Positions 54,617 to 63,355 of a stretch of 64,000 bases of DNA are shown piece by piece. Numbering within the stretch: the stretch's first letter is position 1; each line of letters starts with the position of its first letter. The notes beneath the pieces were generated by a model, which saw nothing but the letters and a program-made list of their open reading frames with translations, was not told the origin of the DNA and ran no database searches. The DNA is from Allomesorhizobium sp043769475 (lineage in GTDB: Bacteria; Pseudomonadota; Alphaproteobacteria; Rhizobiales; Rhizobiaceae): positions 1,798,001 through 1,862,000 of the forward strand of contig NZ_CP171729.1 of NCBI RefSeq assembly GCF_043769475.1, read 5' to 3'. The translations under genes were made by a program, and so were the position numbers.

Positions 54617-56245
54617 TCAAACCAACCGCGACTGCTCTACGGCGGCGTTGATGAAGCTGGCGAAGAGCGGGTGCGGCTCCATCGGGCGGCTCTTCAGTTC
54701 GGGGTGATACTGGACGCCGATAAACCAGGGATGGTCGGGATATTCGACGGTTTCCGGCAGCACGCCGTCTGGCGACATGCCGGCAAAGACCAGCCCGCAT
54801 CCCTCCAGCCGCTCCTTGTAGTCGATATTGACCTCGTAGCGGTGGCGGTGGCGTTCGGAGATCACCGTATCGCCATAGATCTCGGCGATTTTTGATCCCT
54901 TGCCGAGATGCGCCTCATAGGCGCCGAGCCGCATCGTGCCGCCGAGATCGCCGGTTTCGCGGCGCTTTTCCAGCATGTTGCCCTTCAGCCATTCGGTCAT
55001 CAGGCCGACGACAGGTTCTTCCGTCGGACCGAATTCGGTCGAGGAAGCGTTTTCGACACCGGCAAGCGAGCGGGCAGCCTCTATGCAGGCCATCTGCATG
55101 CCGAAACAGATGCCGAAATACGGCACCTTGCGCTCACGGGCGAATTTGGCCGCCAGTATCTTGCCCTCGGAGCCGCGTTCGCCAAAGCCGCCGGGAACCA
55201 GGATGCCGTGGACCTTTTCGAGCCAGGGCGACGGATCCTCCTTCTCGAATATCTCCGATTCGATCCAGTCAAGCTTTACCCGCACGCGGTTGGCCATGCC
55301 GCCATGCGACAGCGCCTCGATCAGCGATTTGTAGGCATCCTTGAGGCCGGTATATTTGCCGACGACGGCGATCGTCACCTCGCCTTCCGGATTGTGAATG
55401 CGGCTCGAGACCTCCTGCCACCGCTCCATGCGCGGTTTTGGCGCCGGGTCGATGCCGAAGGCGGCAAGCACTTCCGAATCGAGCCCTTCCCTGTGATAGG
55501 CCATAGGCACATCGTAGATGTGGCCGACGTCGAGCGCCTGGATCACGGCAGATTCGCGGACATTGCAGAACAGCGAAAGCTTTCTGCGCTCCTCCTTGGG
55601 AATGGCGCGGTCTGCCCGCACCAGCAGGATATCGGGCGCGATGCCGATGGAGCGCAACTCCTTGACCGAATGCTGCGTCGGCTTCGTCTTCAGCTCGCCG
55701 GCGGTCGGGATGTAGGGCATCAGCGTCAGGTGGACGTAGACGGCGTTGTTGCGCGGCAGGTCGTTGCCGAGCTGGCGGATGGCTTCGAGGAACGGCATCG
55801 CCTCGATATCGCCGACGGTGCCGCCGATCTCGCAGAGAACGAAGTCGTAGTCGTCGTTTCCGTCGAGGATGAAATTCTTGATCTCGTCGGTGACGTGCGG
55901 AATGACCTGCACCGTCGCGCCGAGATAGTCGCCGCGCCGCTCGCGCTCGATGATGTTCTTGTAGATGCGGCCGGTGGTGATGTTGTCGCTCTGGTTGGCC
56001 GAGCGGTTGGTGAAGCGCTCGTAATGGCCGAGATCGAGGTCGGTCTCCGCGCCGTCGTCGGTCACGAAGACCTCGCCGTGCTGGTAAGGCGACATGGTTC
56101 CGGGGTCGACGTTCAGGTAGGGATCGAGCTTGCGGATCCGCACGCGGTAGCCGCGCGCCTGCAGCAGCGCGCCGAGGGCGGCTGCCGCAATGCCTTTGCC
56201 AAGGGAGGAGACCACGCCGCCGGTGATGAATACATATCGCGCCAT
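54617..56245 (-). CDS. pyrG: CTP synthase
   Basis: Makes CTP from UTP and glutamine. 542 residues: N-terminal synthetase domain with YVFITGGVVSSLGKGIAAAA (P-loop like) and C-terminal class I glutamine amidotransferase domain with PYFGICFGMQMACIEAARSL (catalytic Cys) and the GVQYHPELKSRP His/Glu. A terminator-like hairpin lies 41 nt upstream of the start, within the leader (56286-56312). Confidence 0.97.
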   Translation of the reverse strand: MARYVFITGGVVSSLGKGIAAAALGALLQARGYRVRIRKLDPYLNVDPGTMSPYQHGEVFVTDDGAETDLDLGHYERFTNRSANQSDNITTGRIYKNIIERERRGDYLGATVQVIPHVTDEIKNFILDGNDDYDFVLCEIGGTVGDIEAMPFLEAIRQLGNDLPRNNAVYVHLTLMPYIPTAGELKTKPTQHSVKELRSIGIAPDILLVRADRAIPKEERRKLSLFCNVRESAVIQALDVGHIYDVPMAYHREGLDSEVLAAFGIDPAPKPRMERWQEVSSRIHNPEGEVTIAVVGKYTGLKDAYKSLIEALSHGGMANRVRVKLDWIESEIFEKEDPSPWLEKVHGILVPGGFGERGSEGKILAAKFARERKVPYFGICFGMQMACIEAARSLAGVENASSTEFGPTEEPVVGLMTEWLKGNMLEKRRETGDLGGTMRLGAYEAHLGKGSKIAEIYGDTVISERHRHRYEVNIDYKERLEGCGLVFAGMSPDGVLPETVEYPDHPWFIGVQYHPELKSRPMEPHPLFASFINAAVEQSRLV

Positions 56246-56285
56246 GGGAGTTATCGCTTAACGCTCCGGGATTGATTCCGCCAGA

Positions 56286-56312
56286 GGAAAAACCGCCAGA
56301 AGCGGTTTTTCC
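56286..56312 (-). promoter_or_regulatory. Terminator-like hairpin in the pyrG leader
   Basis: GGAAAAACCGC (56286-56296) pairs perfectly with GCGGTTTTTCC (56302-56312), loop CAGAA. 41 nt before the pyrG ATG. It could attenuate pyrG or be a second terminator for the gene to the right, which already has its own at 56351-56370. Confidence 0.45.
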
Positions 56313-56350
56313 TGCAGGCGCTGGATGGGATTTGTCCGCGCAAACAAAAA

Positions 56351-56370
56351 GGCCGGCGTGCGCGCCGGCC
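56351..56370. terminator. Bidirectional rho-independent terminator
   Basis: GGCCGGCG (56351-56358)/CGCCGGCC (56363-56370), with AAAAA before and TTTT after, so T-runs on both strands. Just downstream of the L,D-transpeptidase stop. Confidence 0.85.
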
Positions 56371-56393
56371 TTTTGCTGACGCGAAAGTCGCGG

Positions 56394-57470
56394 CTACATG
56401 ACGACGACTTGGGTGCCTACCTTCACGCGGCCGTAGAGGTCCATGACGTGGTCGTTGACCATGCGGAAGCAGCCGTTGGACGAGTTGGTGCCGATCGTTT
56501 GCGGCTGGTTGGTGCCGTGGATGCGGATGTGCGTGTCCTTCTTGCCCTGGTAGAGGTAGATGGCGCGCGCGCCGAGCGGATTTTCGGGGCCGCCGGGCAT
56601 GCCGTCCTTGTACTGGCCGTATTTCCTGGGCTCACGCTTCTGCATGTCGATGGTCGGGATCCAGCGCGGCCATTCCTGCTTGTCGCCGACCTTGGCCGTG
56701 CCCTTGAATTCGAGGCCTTCCCGGCCGACCGCGATGGCGTAGCGGCGGGCGCTGGAGGATGATTCGACGAGGTAGAGATAGCGGGAGGACGTGTCGATGA
56801 CGATGGTGCCGCGGCTGTAACCCGAGAAGGCGACCGACTGCGGCTCGAAATCCGACTTGACCCTGAATTTCCTGTTGGCCTGCTTCTGTTCGAGCACGGC
56901 GTCGAGCGCACGGGTCTGCGGAAGCATGCGGCTCTGCGGCGCTCCGCCAAACAGCGCCTGGAAGAAGCCGGGCTGCGGCTGGGCGACCGCCTCGCTGCGC
57001 AATTCGCCATTGTTGCCTGTTCGCGCGACCTCATGCGAGGTCAACTGGGCGAGTTCGGCCTGCCTGACTTTTTCGGCGGCCTGCGCCTTCGCCAGCTTGC
57101 GCTGGGCGGCGGCATCGGCCTTGGCGCGGGCGGCGAGCTGTTTCGCCTCGACGGCCTTCAGCTTGGCGACCTTCTTCTCTTCGGCGGCCTTGGCTTTCGC
57201 GGCGGTCCTGGCCTTTTCCTCGGCCTTCGCGGCTGCCGCGAGCTTGGCCTCTTCATTGGCCTTCGCCTTGGCCAGCGCCTTCTGCCTGGCCTTTTCCTTG
57301 GCGGTCAGTTTTTTCTTGGGGGCCTGTTCCGCAGCCTTGGCCTCGGCTTCGGCCGCCTTGGCCGCCTTGGAGGAGAACAGATAGGTCTTGGCCGGCGCTT
57401 CCGAGAAGGCAGGCGCGGACATGCCGATAGCGGCGCAGAGGCCCAGGAAGATAAGGCTGCGAATATGCAT
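56394..57470 (-). CDS. L,D-transpeptidase (YkuD) with Ala/Lys-rich linker
   Basis: 358 residues. Signal peptide MHIRSLIFLGLCAAIGMSAP, then a long Ala/Lys/Glu-rich, probably coiled or helical segment (residues about 30-150), then a YkuD domain with HGTNQPQTIGTNSSNGCFRM (catalytic His, Ser and Cys). Forms 3-3 peptidoglycan cross-links or attaches proteins to the wall. The linker resembles that of the TonB/TolA type. Between pyrG and secG on the same strand. Confidence 0.9.
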   Translation of the reverse strand: MHIRSLIFLGLCAAIGMSAPAFSEAPAKTYLFSSKAAKAAEAEAKAAEQAPKKKLTAKEKARQKALAKAKANEEAKLAAAAKAEEKARTAAKAKAAEEKKVAKLKAVEAKQLAARAKADAAAQRKLAKAQAAEKVRQAELAQLTSHEVARTGNNGELRSEAVAQPQPGFFQALFGGAPQSRMLPQTRALDAVLEQKQANRKFRVKSDFEPQSVAFSGYSRGTIVIDTSSRYLYLVESSSSARRYAIAVGREGLEFKGTAKVGDKQEWPRWIPTIDMQKREPRKYGQYKDGMPGGPENPLGARAIYLYQGKKDTHIRIHGTNQPQTIGTNSSNGCFRMVNDHVMDLYGRVKVGTQVVVM

Positions 57471-57677
57471 GGATGCGATCCTGAAAGAGTAGACGCGGTC
57501 TATGCCGGCGCAAGACTATGCGCCCGGAGCGCCAACACTCCCGCTTCGCGATCTATAAACGATTAAAGCACGCCGGCTCAAGGTCTTGGACCGCGCCAAA
57601 GCCTTCGGAACGCGCTTTGCAGCGCCATTTGCCGCGACTGTGCCTATTCGATCACAGTGCGGCGCAGCATGGAGCGA

Positions 57678-58094
57678 TTACTGGTTGGGAACTTGCGGCG
57701 CGGCGGGAGCAGCCGGCGGCGTGGCCGCATCATTGCCGGTCGGCGGCGTCGGCGCACCGTTGCCGGTCGAGGGAGCGGCAGGCGCGGTATCGGAGCCGCC
57801 GAGCTGGTCGAGCACGCCAGCACCGCCGTCCTGGCCGGTTGCAGGAACGCGGTCGAGAATGTCGATCGGCCGTTCGCCATAGCGGGCGATGATCGAAAGC
57901 GTCAGCGACGTGGCGAAGAAGGCGACCGCCAGAATCGCTGTAGCGCGGGTCAGCGCGTTGGCGGCGCCGCGTGCCGTCATGAAGCCGGAGCCGCCGCCGA
58001 TGCCGAGACCGCCGCCCTCGGAGCGCTGCAAAAGCACGACTCCAACGAGGGCAAGCACGATCATCAGATGAACGACGATGACTACGGTTTCCAT
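57678..58094 (-). CDS. secG: Preprotein translocase subunit SecG
   Basis: 138 residues from ATG 58094 (METVVIVVHLMIVLALVGVV). Two membrane helices flank LLQRSEGGGLGIGGGSGFMTARG, the hallmark of SecG; the C-terminal Pro/Ala/Thr-rich tail is common in alphaproteobacteria. In rhizobia secG is normally adjacent to tpiA; here the mercury genes intervene. Confidence 0.93.
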   Translation of the reverse strand: METVVIVVHLMIVLALVGVVLLQRSEGGGLGIGGGSGFMTARGAANALTRATAILAVAFFATSLTLSIIARYGERPIDILDRVPATGQDGGAGVLDQLGGSDTAPAAPSTGNGAPTPPTGNDAATPPAAPAAPQVPNQ

Positions 58095-58241
58095 ATACTT
58101 CACCTGGCAGGGGTTGATTGGCGAGGCCGAGCCCCGCGATAGGAGGCGGCTCATTACAATGGTTTCGTGGCATTTCCAAGCCCGCCCCGAATATGGGGAA
58201 CGACAGCACCTTTGCAATGTGACGACATCAATGTGCGAACA

Positions 58242-58469
58242 TCAGCAACATTCCCAGGTTGCCCCGCGTTGCCGGGCTTCCTGGATCGGAGGGCACGGGA
58301 TGGAGCCATAAGAGCAATATACGCAGCAGTCGCCGTCTTTCGGGCGCAGCAGCGCGCCGCAGCCTTTGCAGTCATAGAAGAACTGGCAGGCGTCGGTTGG
58401 CATCGTTTCGGTTTCCCGATGCCCGCAGCCCGGGCAGGTGATGATGCTCAGCAGGTTTCGGTCATTCAT
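58242..58469 (-). CDS. GDCCVxC-domain protein (mer-associated)
   Basis: 75 residues with eleven cysteines. CPGCGHRETETMPTDACQFF, YDCKGCG and the family signature KDGDCCVYCSYGSIPCPP; some homologues carry selenocysteine in that motif, here it is Cys. Such small thiol-rich proteins are often encoded in mer operons and may bind metal. It overlaps merP by 8 bp. Confidence 0.85.
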   Translation of the reverse strand: MNDRNLLSIITCPGCGHRETETMPTDACQFFYDCKGCGALLRPKDGDCCVYCSYGSIPCPPIQEARQRGATWECC

Positions 58470-58761
58470 TAGCCAGACCTTCGGTCGGGTGCGATGGAAA
58501 GCCCGCTGCGGCTGTCGCGGCGGTGATGAGGGTCAGGTCCGTTTCCGTGTCATCAAAGGTCACGGCGGCCGTCTTGCTCTCCAAGGATACCTCGGCACGG
58601 ATCACACCCGGCACACCGGCGAGCGACTGCTTCACGATGTAAGGACAGGCCGCGCAGGTCATGTTCTCGACCGCGAGCGTAGCGGTCTTTTCGCCAGCAA
58701 TGACCGGAAAGGTGGCCAGCAGCAGGGCTGCCAACGCGAGAGAAGATGTCTTCATTTTCAT
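58462..58761 (-). CDS. merP: Periplasmic mercury-binding protein MerP
   Basis: 99 residues with a signal peptide MKMKTSSLALAALLLATFPV and one heavy-metal-associated domain: VENMTCAACPYIVKQSL supplies the CxxC that binds Hg(II). Passes mercury to MerT. Seven bp downstream of merT. Confidence 0.93.
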   Translation of the reverse strand: MKMKTSSLALAALLLATFPVIAGEKTATLAVENMTCAACPYIVKQSLAGVPGVIRAEVSLESKTAAVTFDDTETDLTLITAATAAAGFPSHPTEGLANE

Positions 58762-58768
58762 CTCCGGT

Positions 58769-59167
58769 TCAGATTTCGAGCAGGATCGGCGCGACGAACG
58801 GAAACGCTAGTGCGGCGGCGATGATGAACGTCGCGGCCCACAGCCCGAGCTTGACCGACCGCTTCGGCAGAGGACGGGCGCAGGCATCGCCTTTCGCGCA
58901 AGCCGCCGTTGGCCTGCGATAGACGAGCCAATAGCCATAGCCGATAAAGCCGAGGGCCAACGCGACGAAAATGGGCTGATAGGGCGCCAGCGCCGTCAGA
59001 TTGCCGACCCATGCGCCGCCGGCACCGAGACTGAACAGCACGAGCGGCAGGATGCAGCATGAGGTGGCCGCAAGTGCTCCCAGCAGTCCTCCGGCCACCG
59101 CCAGCCTCTGCCGGGCCGCTTGGCTGCCTGTGTCCGCCTGCAGGATTTCGTTTCGGCTGTTCGTCAC
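58769..59167 (-). CDS. merT: Mercuric ion transporter MerT
   Basis: 132 residues, GTG start. Three membrane helices; the first carries the conserved cysteine pair in ATSCCILPLVLFSLG, and a second pair is split as ACAKGDACARP on the cytoplasmic loop. Imports Hg(II) delivered by MerP. First gene of merT-merP-GDCCVxC; promoter with a MerR operator at 59198-59228. Confidence 0.93.
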   Translation of the reverse strand: MTNSRNEILQADTGSQAARQRLAVAGGLLGALAATSCCILPLVLFSLGAGGAWVGNLTALAPYQPIFVALALGFIGYGYWLVYRRPTAACAKGDACARPLPKRSVKLGLWAATFIIAAALAFPFVAPILLEI

Positions 59168-59197
59168 GTTGTGACCTTCCGCGCCTGTGCAATTGCC

Positions 59198-59228
59198 AGT
59201 GTGAGACCTGTAGCAGCTACAGGTTCAA
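59198..59228 (-). promoter_or_regulatory. MerR-type promoter/operator of merT
   Basis: On the minus strand: -35 TTGAAC (59223-59228), 19-bp spacer (59204-59222), -10 CACACT (59198-59203). Inside the spacer is a perfect dyad ACCTGTAG-CAG-CTACAGGT (59206-59224). The over-long 19-bp spacer with central dyad is the hallmark of MerR-activated promoters. Confidence 0.82.
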
Positions 59229-59239
59229 GTCGGTTTCGA

Positions 59240-60040
59240 TCACACTTGCGCGATCCGGCGCCGCTCCGATTTCTCCTCGCGTGGGGCAGTCGCTTCGGCG
59301 AGAACGGGCGCGAAAAGCGCCCTACCGACCTGAAGAGCCTCTTCAACGGACAGACGCCGCCCGCTCCGACCGCCTGATGCCCGAAGCCATCCGTTCAGAT
59401 GCCCGTCCGAGCAGAAGAACGCAATTCTCGTGCAGCAGGAACTGGCGGCGCTGCCATCGTATGACGTGTCGTACCAGACGACCGTCTCAGGCGGAGAGAT
59501 CGTGCTCACGGCTCGTCCCAAATCGGCCGTGGCGATCCGGATCGGGCCGGCGCAAACGCGGCAGCGGGATTCAACGACAGCATCCCGCTGGTGCATCGCT
59601 CCAGCCCCGAGTGCATCGATGGCGCAAAGCGCGTTCAGCCTGCGAGCGCCGAGGTTGACGATGTGGCCCGTCGTTCGGTCGGTGAACGGATAGGCAGTGA
59701 CAATGCGGCCGTCGCCCTCGAAGAGGCCCACGAGGTCGTGATGCTGCAGGGTCTTGAGGATGTGCCCGACGCTCTCCTCCCCGAGGCGCGCGTCGGCCGC
59801 GATTTCGGCGGTTCGCGGAGCGCGCCCGAGGTCCGCGAAAAGCACGAGGGCGCGCCGCCAGACGAGGTCTTCCGCAGGGTTCAGAGCCACAAGCCAACAA
59901 TCGATCAGGCCCGAGCGCGACGACGAGCGTGCGCGAAGAGCTTCGCCTGCGGCAGGCAATGTAACGACCGACCAGTCCGGCCTCCGGACGCCCGGCCTGA
60001 TCTCCACGTCCGCGGGTTCTGCATTGGCAACTTCGTTCAT
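59240..60040 (-). CDS. merB: Organomercurial lyase MerB
   Basis: Cleaves the C-Hg bond of organomercurials. 266 residues: N-terminal winged-helix-like part, then YPFTDRTTGHIVNLGARRLN, LCAIDALGAGAM (catalytic Cys and Asp, Cys96/Asp99-type) and SSCCTRIAFFCSD (Cys159-type). A C-terminal tail after LSVEEALQVGRALF is longer than usual. Divergent from merR with a shared operator. The free Hg(II) it makes would need merA, which is not in the window. Confidence 0.87.
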   Translation of the reverse strand: MNEVANAEPADVEIRPGVRRPDWSVVTLPAAGEALRARSSSRSGLIDCWLVALNPAEDLVWRRALVLFADLGRAPRTAEIAADARLGEESVGHILKTLQHHDLVGLFEGDGRIVTAYPFTDRTTGHIVNLGARRLNALCAIDALGAGAMHQRDAVVESRCRVCAGPIRIATADLGRAVSTISPPETVVWYDTSYDGSAASSCCTRIAFFCSDGHLNGWLRASGGRSGRRLSVEEALQVGRALFAPVLAEATAPREEKSERRRIAQV

Positions 60041-60070
60041 CGGAAAAGCTCCCTTGACCAGCTGCAGGAG

Positions 60071-60101
60071 TTTCTAGAGTCTGTAGTCACTACAGGTGCA
60101 A
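60071..60101. promoter_or_regulatory. MerR-type promoter of merB / operator shared with merR
   Basis: Minus strand: -35 TTGCAC (60096-60101), 19-bp spacer, -10 TAGAAA (60071-60076), with the dyad CTGTAGT-C-ACTACAG at 60081-60095. The dyad shares CTGTAG/CTACAG with the merT operator. It also overlaps the start region of merR, consistent with autoregulation. Confidence 0.8.
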
Positions 60102-60112
60102 GGAGATTTTTG

Positions 60113-60517
60113 TTGGCCGCTTATCACGAATTTGGCATCGGTGACTTGTCTCAGCGCACGGGAGTCAACATCGAGACGGTGCGCTATTACGAGAAGATCG
60201 GGCTTCTGCCGCAGCCACCCCGCACCGAGGGCGGGCACCGGATTTATTCACATCCCCACCTGAAGCGGCTTGTCTTCATCCGCCGCAGTCGGGAACTGGG
60301 CTTTACCCTTGATGAGATCCGCAACCTGCTAGGCATGGTCGAGGGCGGGTACACCTGCGGCCAGATCCAGGAAGCCGCCCTGGCCCATCTGAAGACCATC
60401 CGGCGCAAGATCGCCGATCTGCGGCGCATGGAGCGGACGCTGGCCGACACAGCGGCACATTGCGAAGGCGGAACAGCGCCTGATTGCCCGATTGTCGACG
60501 TTCTCAGTCAGGCGTGA
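60113..60517 (+). CDS. merR: Mercuric resistance regulator MerR
   Basis: 134 residues; TTG start at 60113 (or 60110) following AGGAG. N-terminal winged HTH FGIGDLSQRTGVNIETVRYY, dimer helix, and the Hg-binding cysteines in YTCGQIQEA, AHCEGG and PDCPIVDVL, the pattern of mercury-sensing MerR. Represses or activates merB and merT promoters. Divergent from merB. Confidence 0.9.
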   Translation: MAAYHEFGIGDLSQRTGVNIETVRYYEKIGLLPQPPRTEGGHRIYSHPHLKRLVFIRRSRELGFTLDEIRNLLGMVEGGYTCGQIQEAALAHLKTIRRKIADLRRMERTLADTAAHCEGGTAPDCPIVDVLSQA

Positions 60518-60541
60518 TTTCGCGAGTACTCGGCGCGATGT

Positions 60542-61312
60542 TCAGATCGACAGGTAAGCCTCGGCGATGCCGAGGAAATCGGCCGCCTTGAGACTGGCGC
60601 CGCCGACCAGCGCACCATCGACATTGGCGACGGAGAGGAGTTCGACAGCGTTAGAGGGCTTGACCGAGCCGCCGTAGAGGATGCGCATTTTCCTCGCGGA
60701 TTCGGCTTCGAGCTTGCCGGCAAGCTCGGCGCGGATGTGAGCATGCGCCTTGGCGACATCGAGCGCGGTGGGCGTCAAGCCGGTGCCGATCGCCCAGACC
60801 GGCTCATAGGCGACGATCGTGTTGGCCGGCGTGGCCGCTGTGGGGATGGAGCCGGCAATCTGGCGCGACAGCACGGAGAGGGTCTCGCCGTCGTCGCGCT
60901 GGTCGCGGGTTTCGCCGATGCAGATGATGGCGACGAGCCCGGCGCGCCATGCGGCCTCGGCCTTGGCATGGACGGCGGCGTCGTCCTCATGATGGTCGGC
61001 GCGGCGCTCCGAATGGCCGACAATGACATGGGTGGCGCCGGCATCCTTCAGCATCTCACCCGAGATGTCGCCGGTGTGAGCGCCGTTGGCTTGGGCATGG
61101 CAATCCTGGCCACCGGGGCGGACCGGCGTCGTGGAAAGCACCTCGGCCGCACGCGCAAGCAGCGTGGCCGGAACACAGACCAGCGCCTCGGTCTCGGAAT
61201 CGAGGCCGCCGAGGAAGCCGTGGCCGATCGCTCGCAACTCGTTCAACGAGGCGCTGGTGCCGTTCATTTTCCAGTTGCCGGCGACAAGCGGGCGGACTCC
61301 AGGCGTCGTCAT
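60542..61312 (-). CDS. tpiA: Triosephosphate isomerase
   Basis: Interconverts dihydroxyacetone phosphate and glyceraldehyde 3-phosphate. 256 residues from the ATG at 61312: VAGNWKMNGTS (catalytic Asn/Lys), VGHSERR (His), AYEPVWAIGTG (Glu) and ILYGGSVKP. Ends 25 bp from the merR stop. An upstream in-frame extension to 61381 is not conserved. Confidence 0.96.
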   Translation of the reverse strand: MTTPGVRPLVAGNWKMNGTSASLNELRAIGHGFLGGLDSETEALVCVPATLLARAAEVLSTTPVRPGGQDCHAQANGAHTGDISGEMLKDAGATHVIVGHSERRADHHEDDAAVHAKAEAAWRAGLVAIICIGETRDQRDDGETLSVLSRQIAGSIPTAATPANTIVAYEPVWAIGTGLTPTALDVAKAHAHIRAELAGKLEAESARKMRILYGGSVKPSNAVELLSVANVDGALVGGASLKAADFLGIAEAYLSI

Positions 61313-61460
61313 GGCGATCGTTTCCTCCAGATATGCGGCACGGGCTGGCGTCCTCACTATCAAAATCAGACGACAAAGCAATCGACACTGGCCTTAAGGG
61401 ACGCTATTGCCCTTTGTTCAGACAAGCGCATGCCAAAATGCGCGAAAATCGGAAGTGAAC

Positions 61461-63350
61461 ATGCTCAATACGCTGCGAAATGCCGCCGGCACCTGGGTCG
61501 CCAAGCTCCTGCTTGTCATACTTGTCCTGAGCTTTGCGGTCTGGGGAATCTCGGGATCGATGCTTGGCGTCATCGGCGGCGACGCCGTGGTGACCGCCGG
61601 CGGGACGTCGGTTTCGCCCGTCGAATACCGCCTCGCCTACGATCGCCAGGTGAACGTCATGTCGCAGCAGTTCGGGCAGCGGCTGTCGCGCGAGCAGGCT
61701 ACGGCGCTCGGCATCGACAACCAGGTTCTCGGCCAGCTCGTCGCCGGCGCAGTGCTGGACGAGCAGGCGCGCAAGCTCGGCCTCGGCCTCTCCAAGGACC
61801 GCCTCGCCACCCTGACCGCGGACGATCCGGCATTCCGGGGACCCGACGGCAAGTTCAGCCGCCAGCAATTCGACTATGTGCTGCGCGAGATCGGCATGCG
61901 GCCGGAAGATTATTTCAACAACCGCGCCCAGGTGGCCGTGCGCCAGCAGATCGTGGAGGCGGTGTCCGACGGGCTCGATGCGCCCGACACGTTCCTGCGC
62001 GCGGTCGCGCTTTATCGGGGAGAAGACCGCACGGCGGAATACATCGTGCTGCCGAAGGCGCTGGTGGAGCCGGTAGCGGCTCCCTCGGACGAGGTGCTGT
62101 CGGCGTGGTTTGGGGAAAACAAGGCCAACTACGCCGCGCCCGAATACCGCAAGATTTCTTACGTCAAGCTCGAGCCTGAGGATATCGCCGACGAAAGCGC
62201 GATAACGGACGAACAGGTGGCCGCCGACTACGAACAGAACAAGGCGCGCTATACCACGCCGGAAACCAGGACGATCGAGCAGCTCATTTTCAAGACGCCG
62301 GAAGCCGCGCAGACGGCGTTCGATTCGCTGAAGGGCGGCGCGACATTCGAAAAGCTTGTGGCCGCGGAAGGAAAAACGCAGGCCGATACGCTGCTCGGCA
62401 CATTCAGCAAGGACAAGGTGGCCGACAAGGCGGTGGCGGAGGCGGCATTCGCGCTTGCCGAAAACGAGGTCAGCCCCGTGGTAAAGGGCGCATTCGGCCC
62501 GGTGCTGCTGCGCGTGACCGAGATCAAGCCGGAAGTGGTGCGACCGCAGGCGGAGGTCGCTCCCGAGATCCGCAAGGATCTGGCGCTCGCCGAGGCAAAC
62601 CGCGTCCTGCTCGACGTTCATGATTCTTACGAGGACTCGCGCGCGGCGGGCGAATCGCTGCGCGAAGCCGCGGCCAAGCTCAAGCTCGAGGTGGTGACAG
62701 TGGAGGCCATCGACCGCGCGGGGCAGCTGCCGGACGGCAGCGTCCACGCCGACTTGCCGCAATCGCGCGAACTGCTTCAGGCGGCGTTCGAGACCGAGGC
62801 CAATGTCGAGAACCCGCCCGTGAACACCGGCTCCAATGGTTTTGTATTCTACGAAGTCGAGGGCATCACGCCAGCGCGCGATCGCACGCTTGACGAGGTG
62901 CGCGAAAAGGTCGTCGCCGACTGGATCGCCGGGGAAACCACGAAACGGCTGGCGGCAAAGGCGGCGGAGCTCGAAAAACGGCTGAAGGACGGAACCGAAC
63001 TCGACGCTGTGGCGACCGAACTCTCGCTCGAAAAGCAGACCAAGCGCGGCCTTAAGCGCGAGGCCGACGACGCCGATTTCGGCAAGGAAGGCGTGGCCTC
63101 CATGTTCGGCGTCGCGGAGGGCGGCAGCGGCGTGATCCAGTCGCCCACAGGCGACGGACAGATACTGTTCAAGGTGACCGAAGTGTTCGAACCGGCCGGC
63201 GCCAGCCCCGAATCCGTGCCGGAGGACGCGCAGGCTTCGTTCTCGTCCGGCCTTGCGAACGACCTGCTCGACCAGTTGGTGGCGCGGCTGCAGACGCAGT
63301 ACGAGGTGGAGGTCAATCGCAATGCGATTGACCAGGCGCTGGCCTTCTAA
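61461..63350 (+). CDS. ppiD: Peptidyl-prolyl isomerase / periplasmic chaperone PpiD
   Basis: 629 residues, anchored by one helix (VAKLLLVILVLSFAVWGISG). SurA_N-like domain follows (about 50-200), then a parvulin-type PPIase region at about 270-360 (TRTIEQLIFKTPEAAQTAFD ... VVKGAFGPVLLRV) and a C-terminal domain. Assists folding of secreted and outer-membrane proteins. GGAAGTGAAC before the ATG at 61461. Divergent from tpiA and upstream of trpD, a common rhizobial order. Confidence 0.9.
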   Translation: MLNTLRNAAGTWVAKLLLVILVLSFAVWGISGSMLGVIGGDAVVTAGGTSVSPVEYRLAYDRQVNVMSQQFGQRLSREQATALGIDNQVLGQLVAGAVLDEQARKLGLGLSKDRLATLTADDPAFRGPDGKFSRQQFDYVLREIGMRPEDYFNNRAQVAVRQQIVEAVSDGLDAPDTFLRAVALYRGEDRTAEYIVLPKALVEPVAAPSDEVLSAWFGENKANYAAPEYRKISYVKLEPEDIADESAITDEQVAADYEQNKARYTTPETRTIEQLIFKTPEAAQTAFDSLKGGATFEKLVAAEGKTQADTLLGTFSKDKVADKAVAEAAFALAENEVSPVVKGAFGPVLLRVTEIKPEVVRPQAEVAPEIRKDLALAEANRVLLDVHDSYEDSRAAGESLREAAAKLKLEVVTVEAIDRAGQLPDGSVHADLPQSRELLQAAFETEANVENPPVNTGSNGFVFYEVEGITPARDRTLDEVREKVVADWIAGETTKRLAAKAAELEKRLKDGTELDAVATELSLEKQTKRGLKREADDADFGKEGVASMFGVAEGGSGVIQSPTGDGQILFKVTEVFEPAGASPESVPEDAQASFSSGLANDLLDQLVARLQTQYEVEVNRNAIDQALAF

Positions 63351-63355
63351 CCGCC

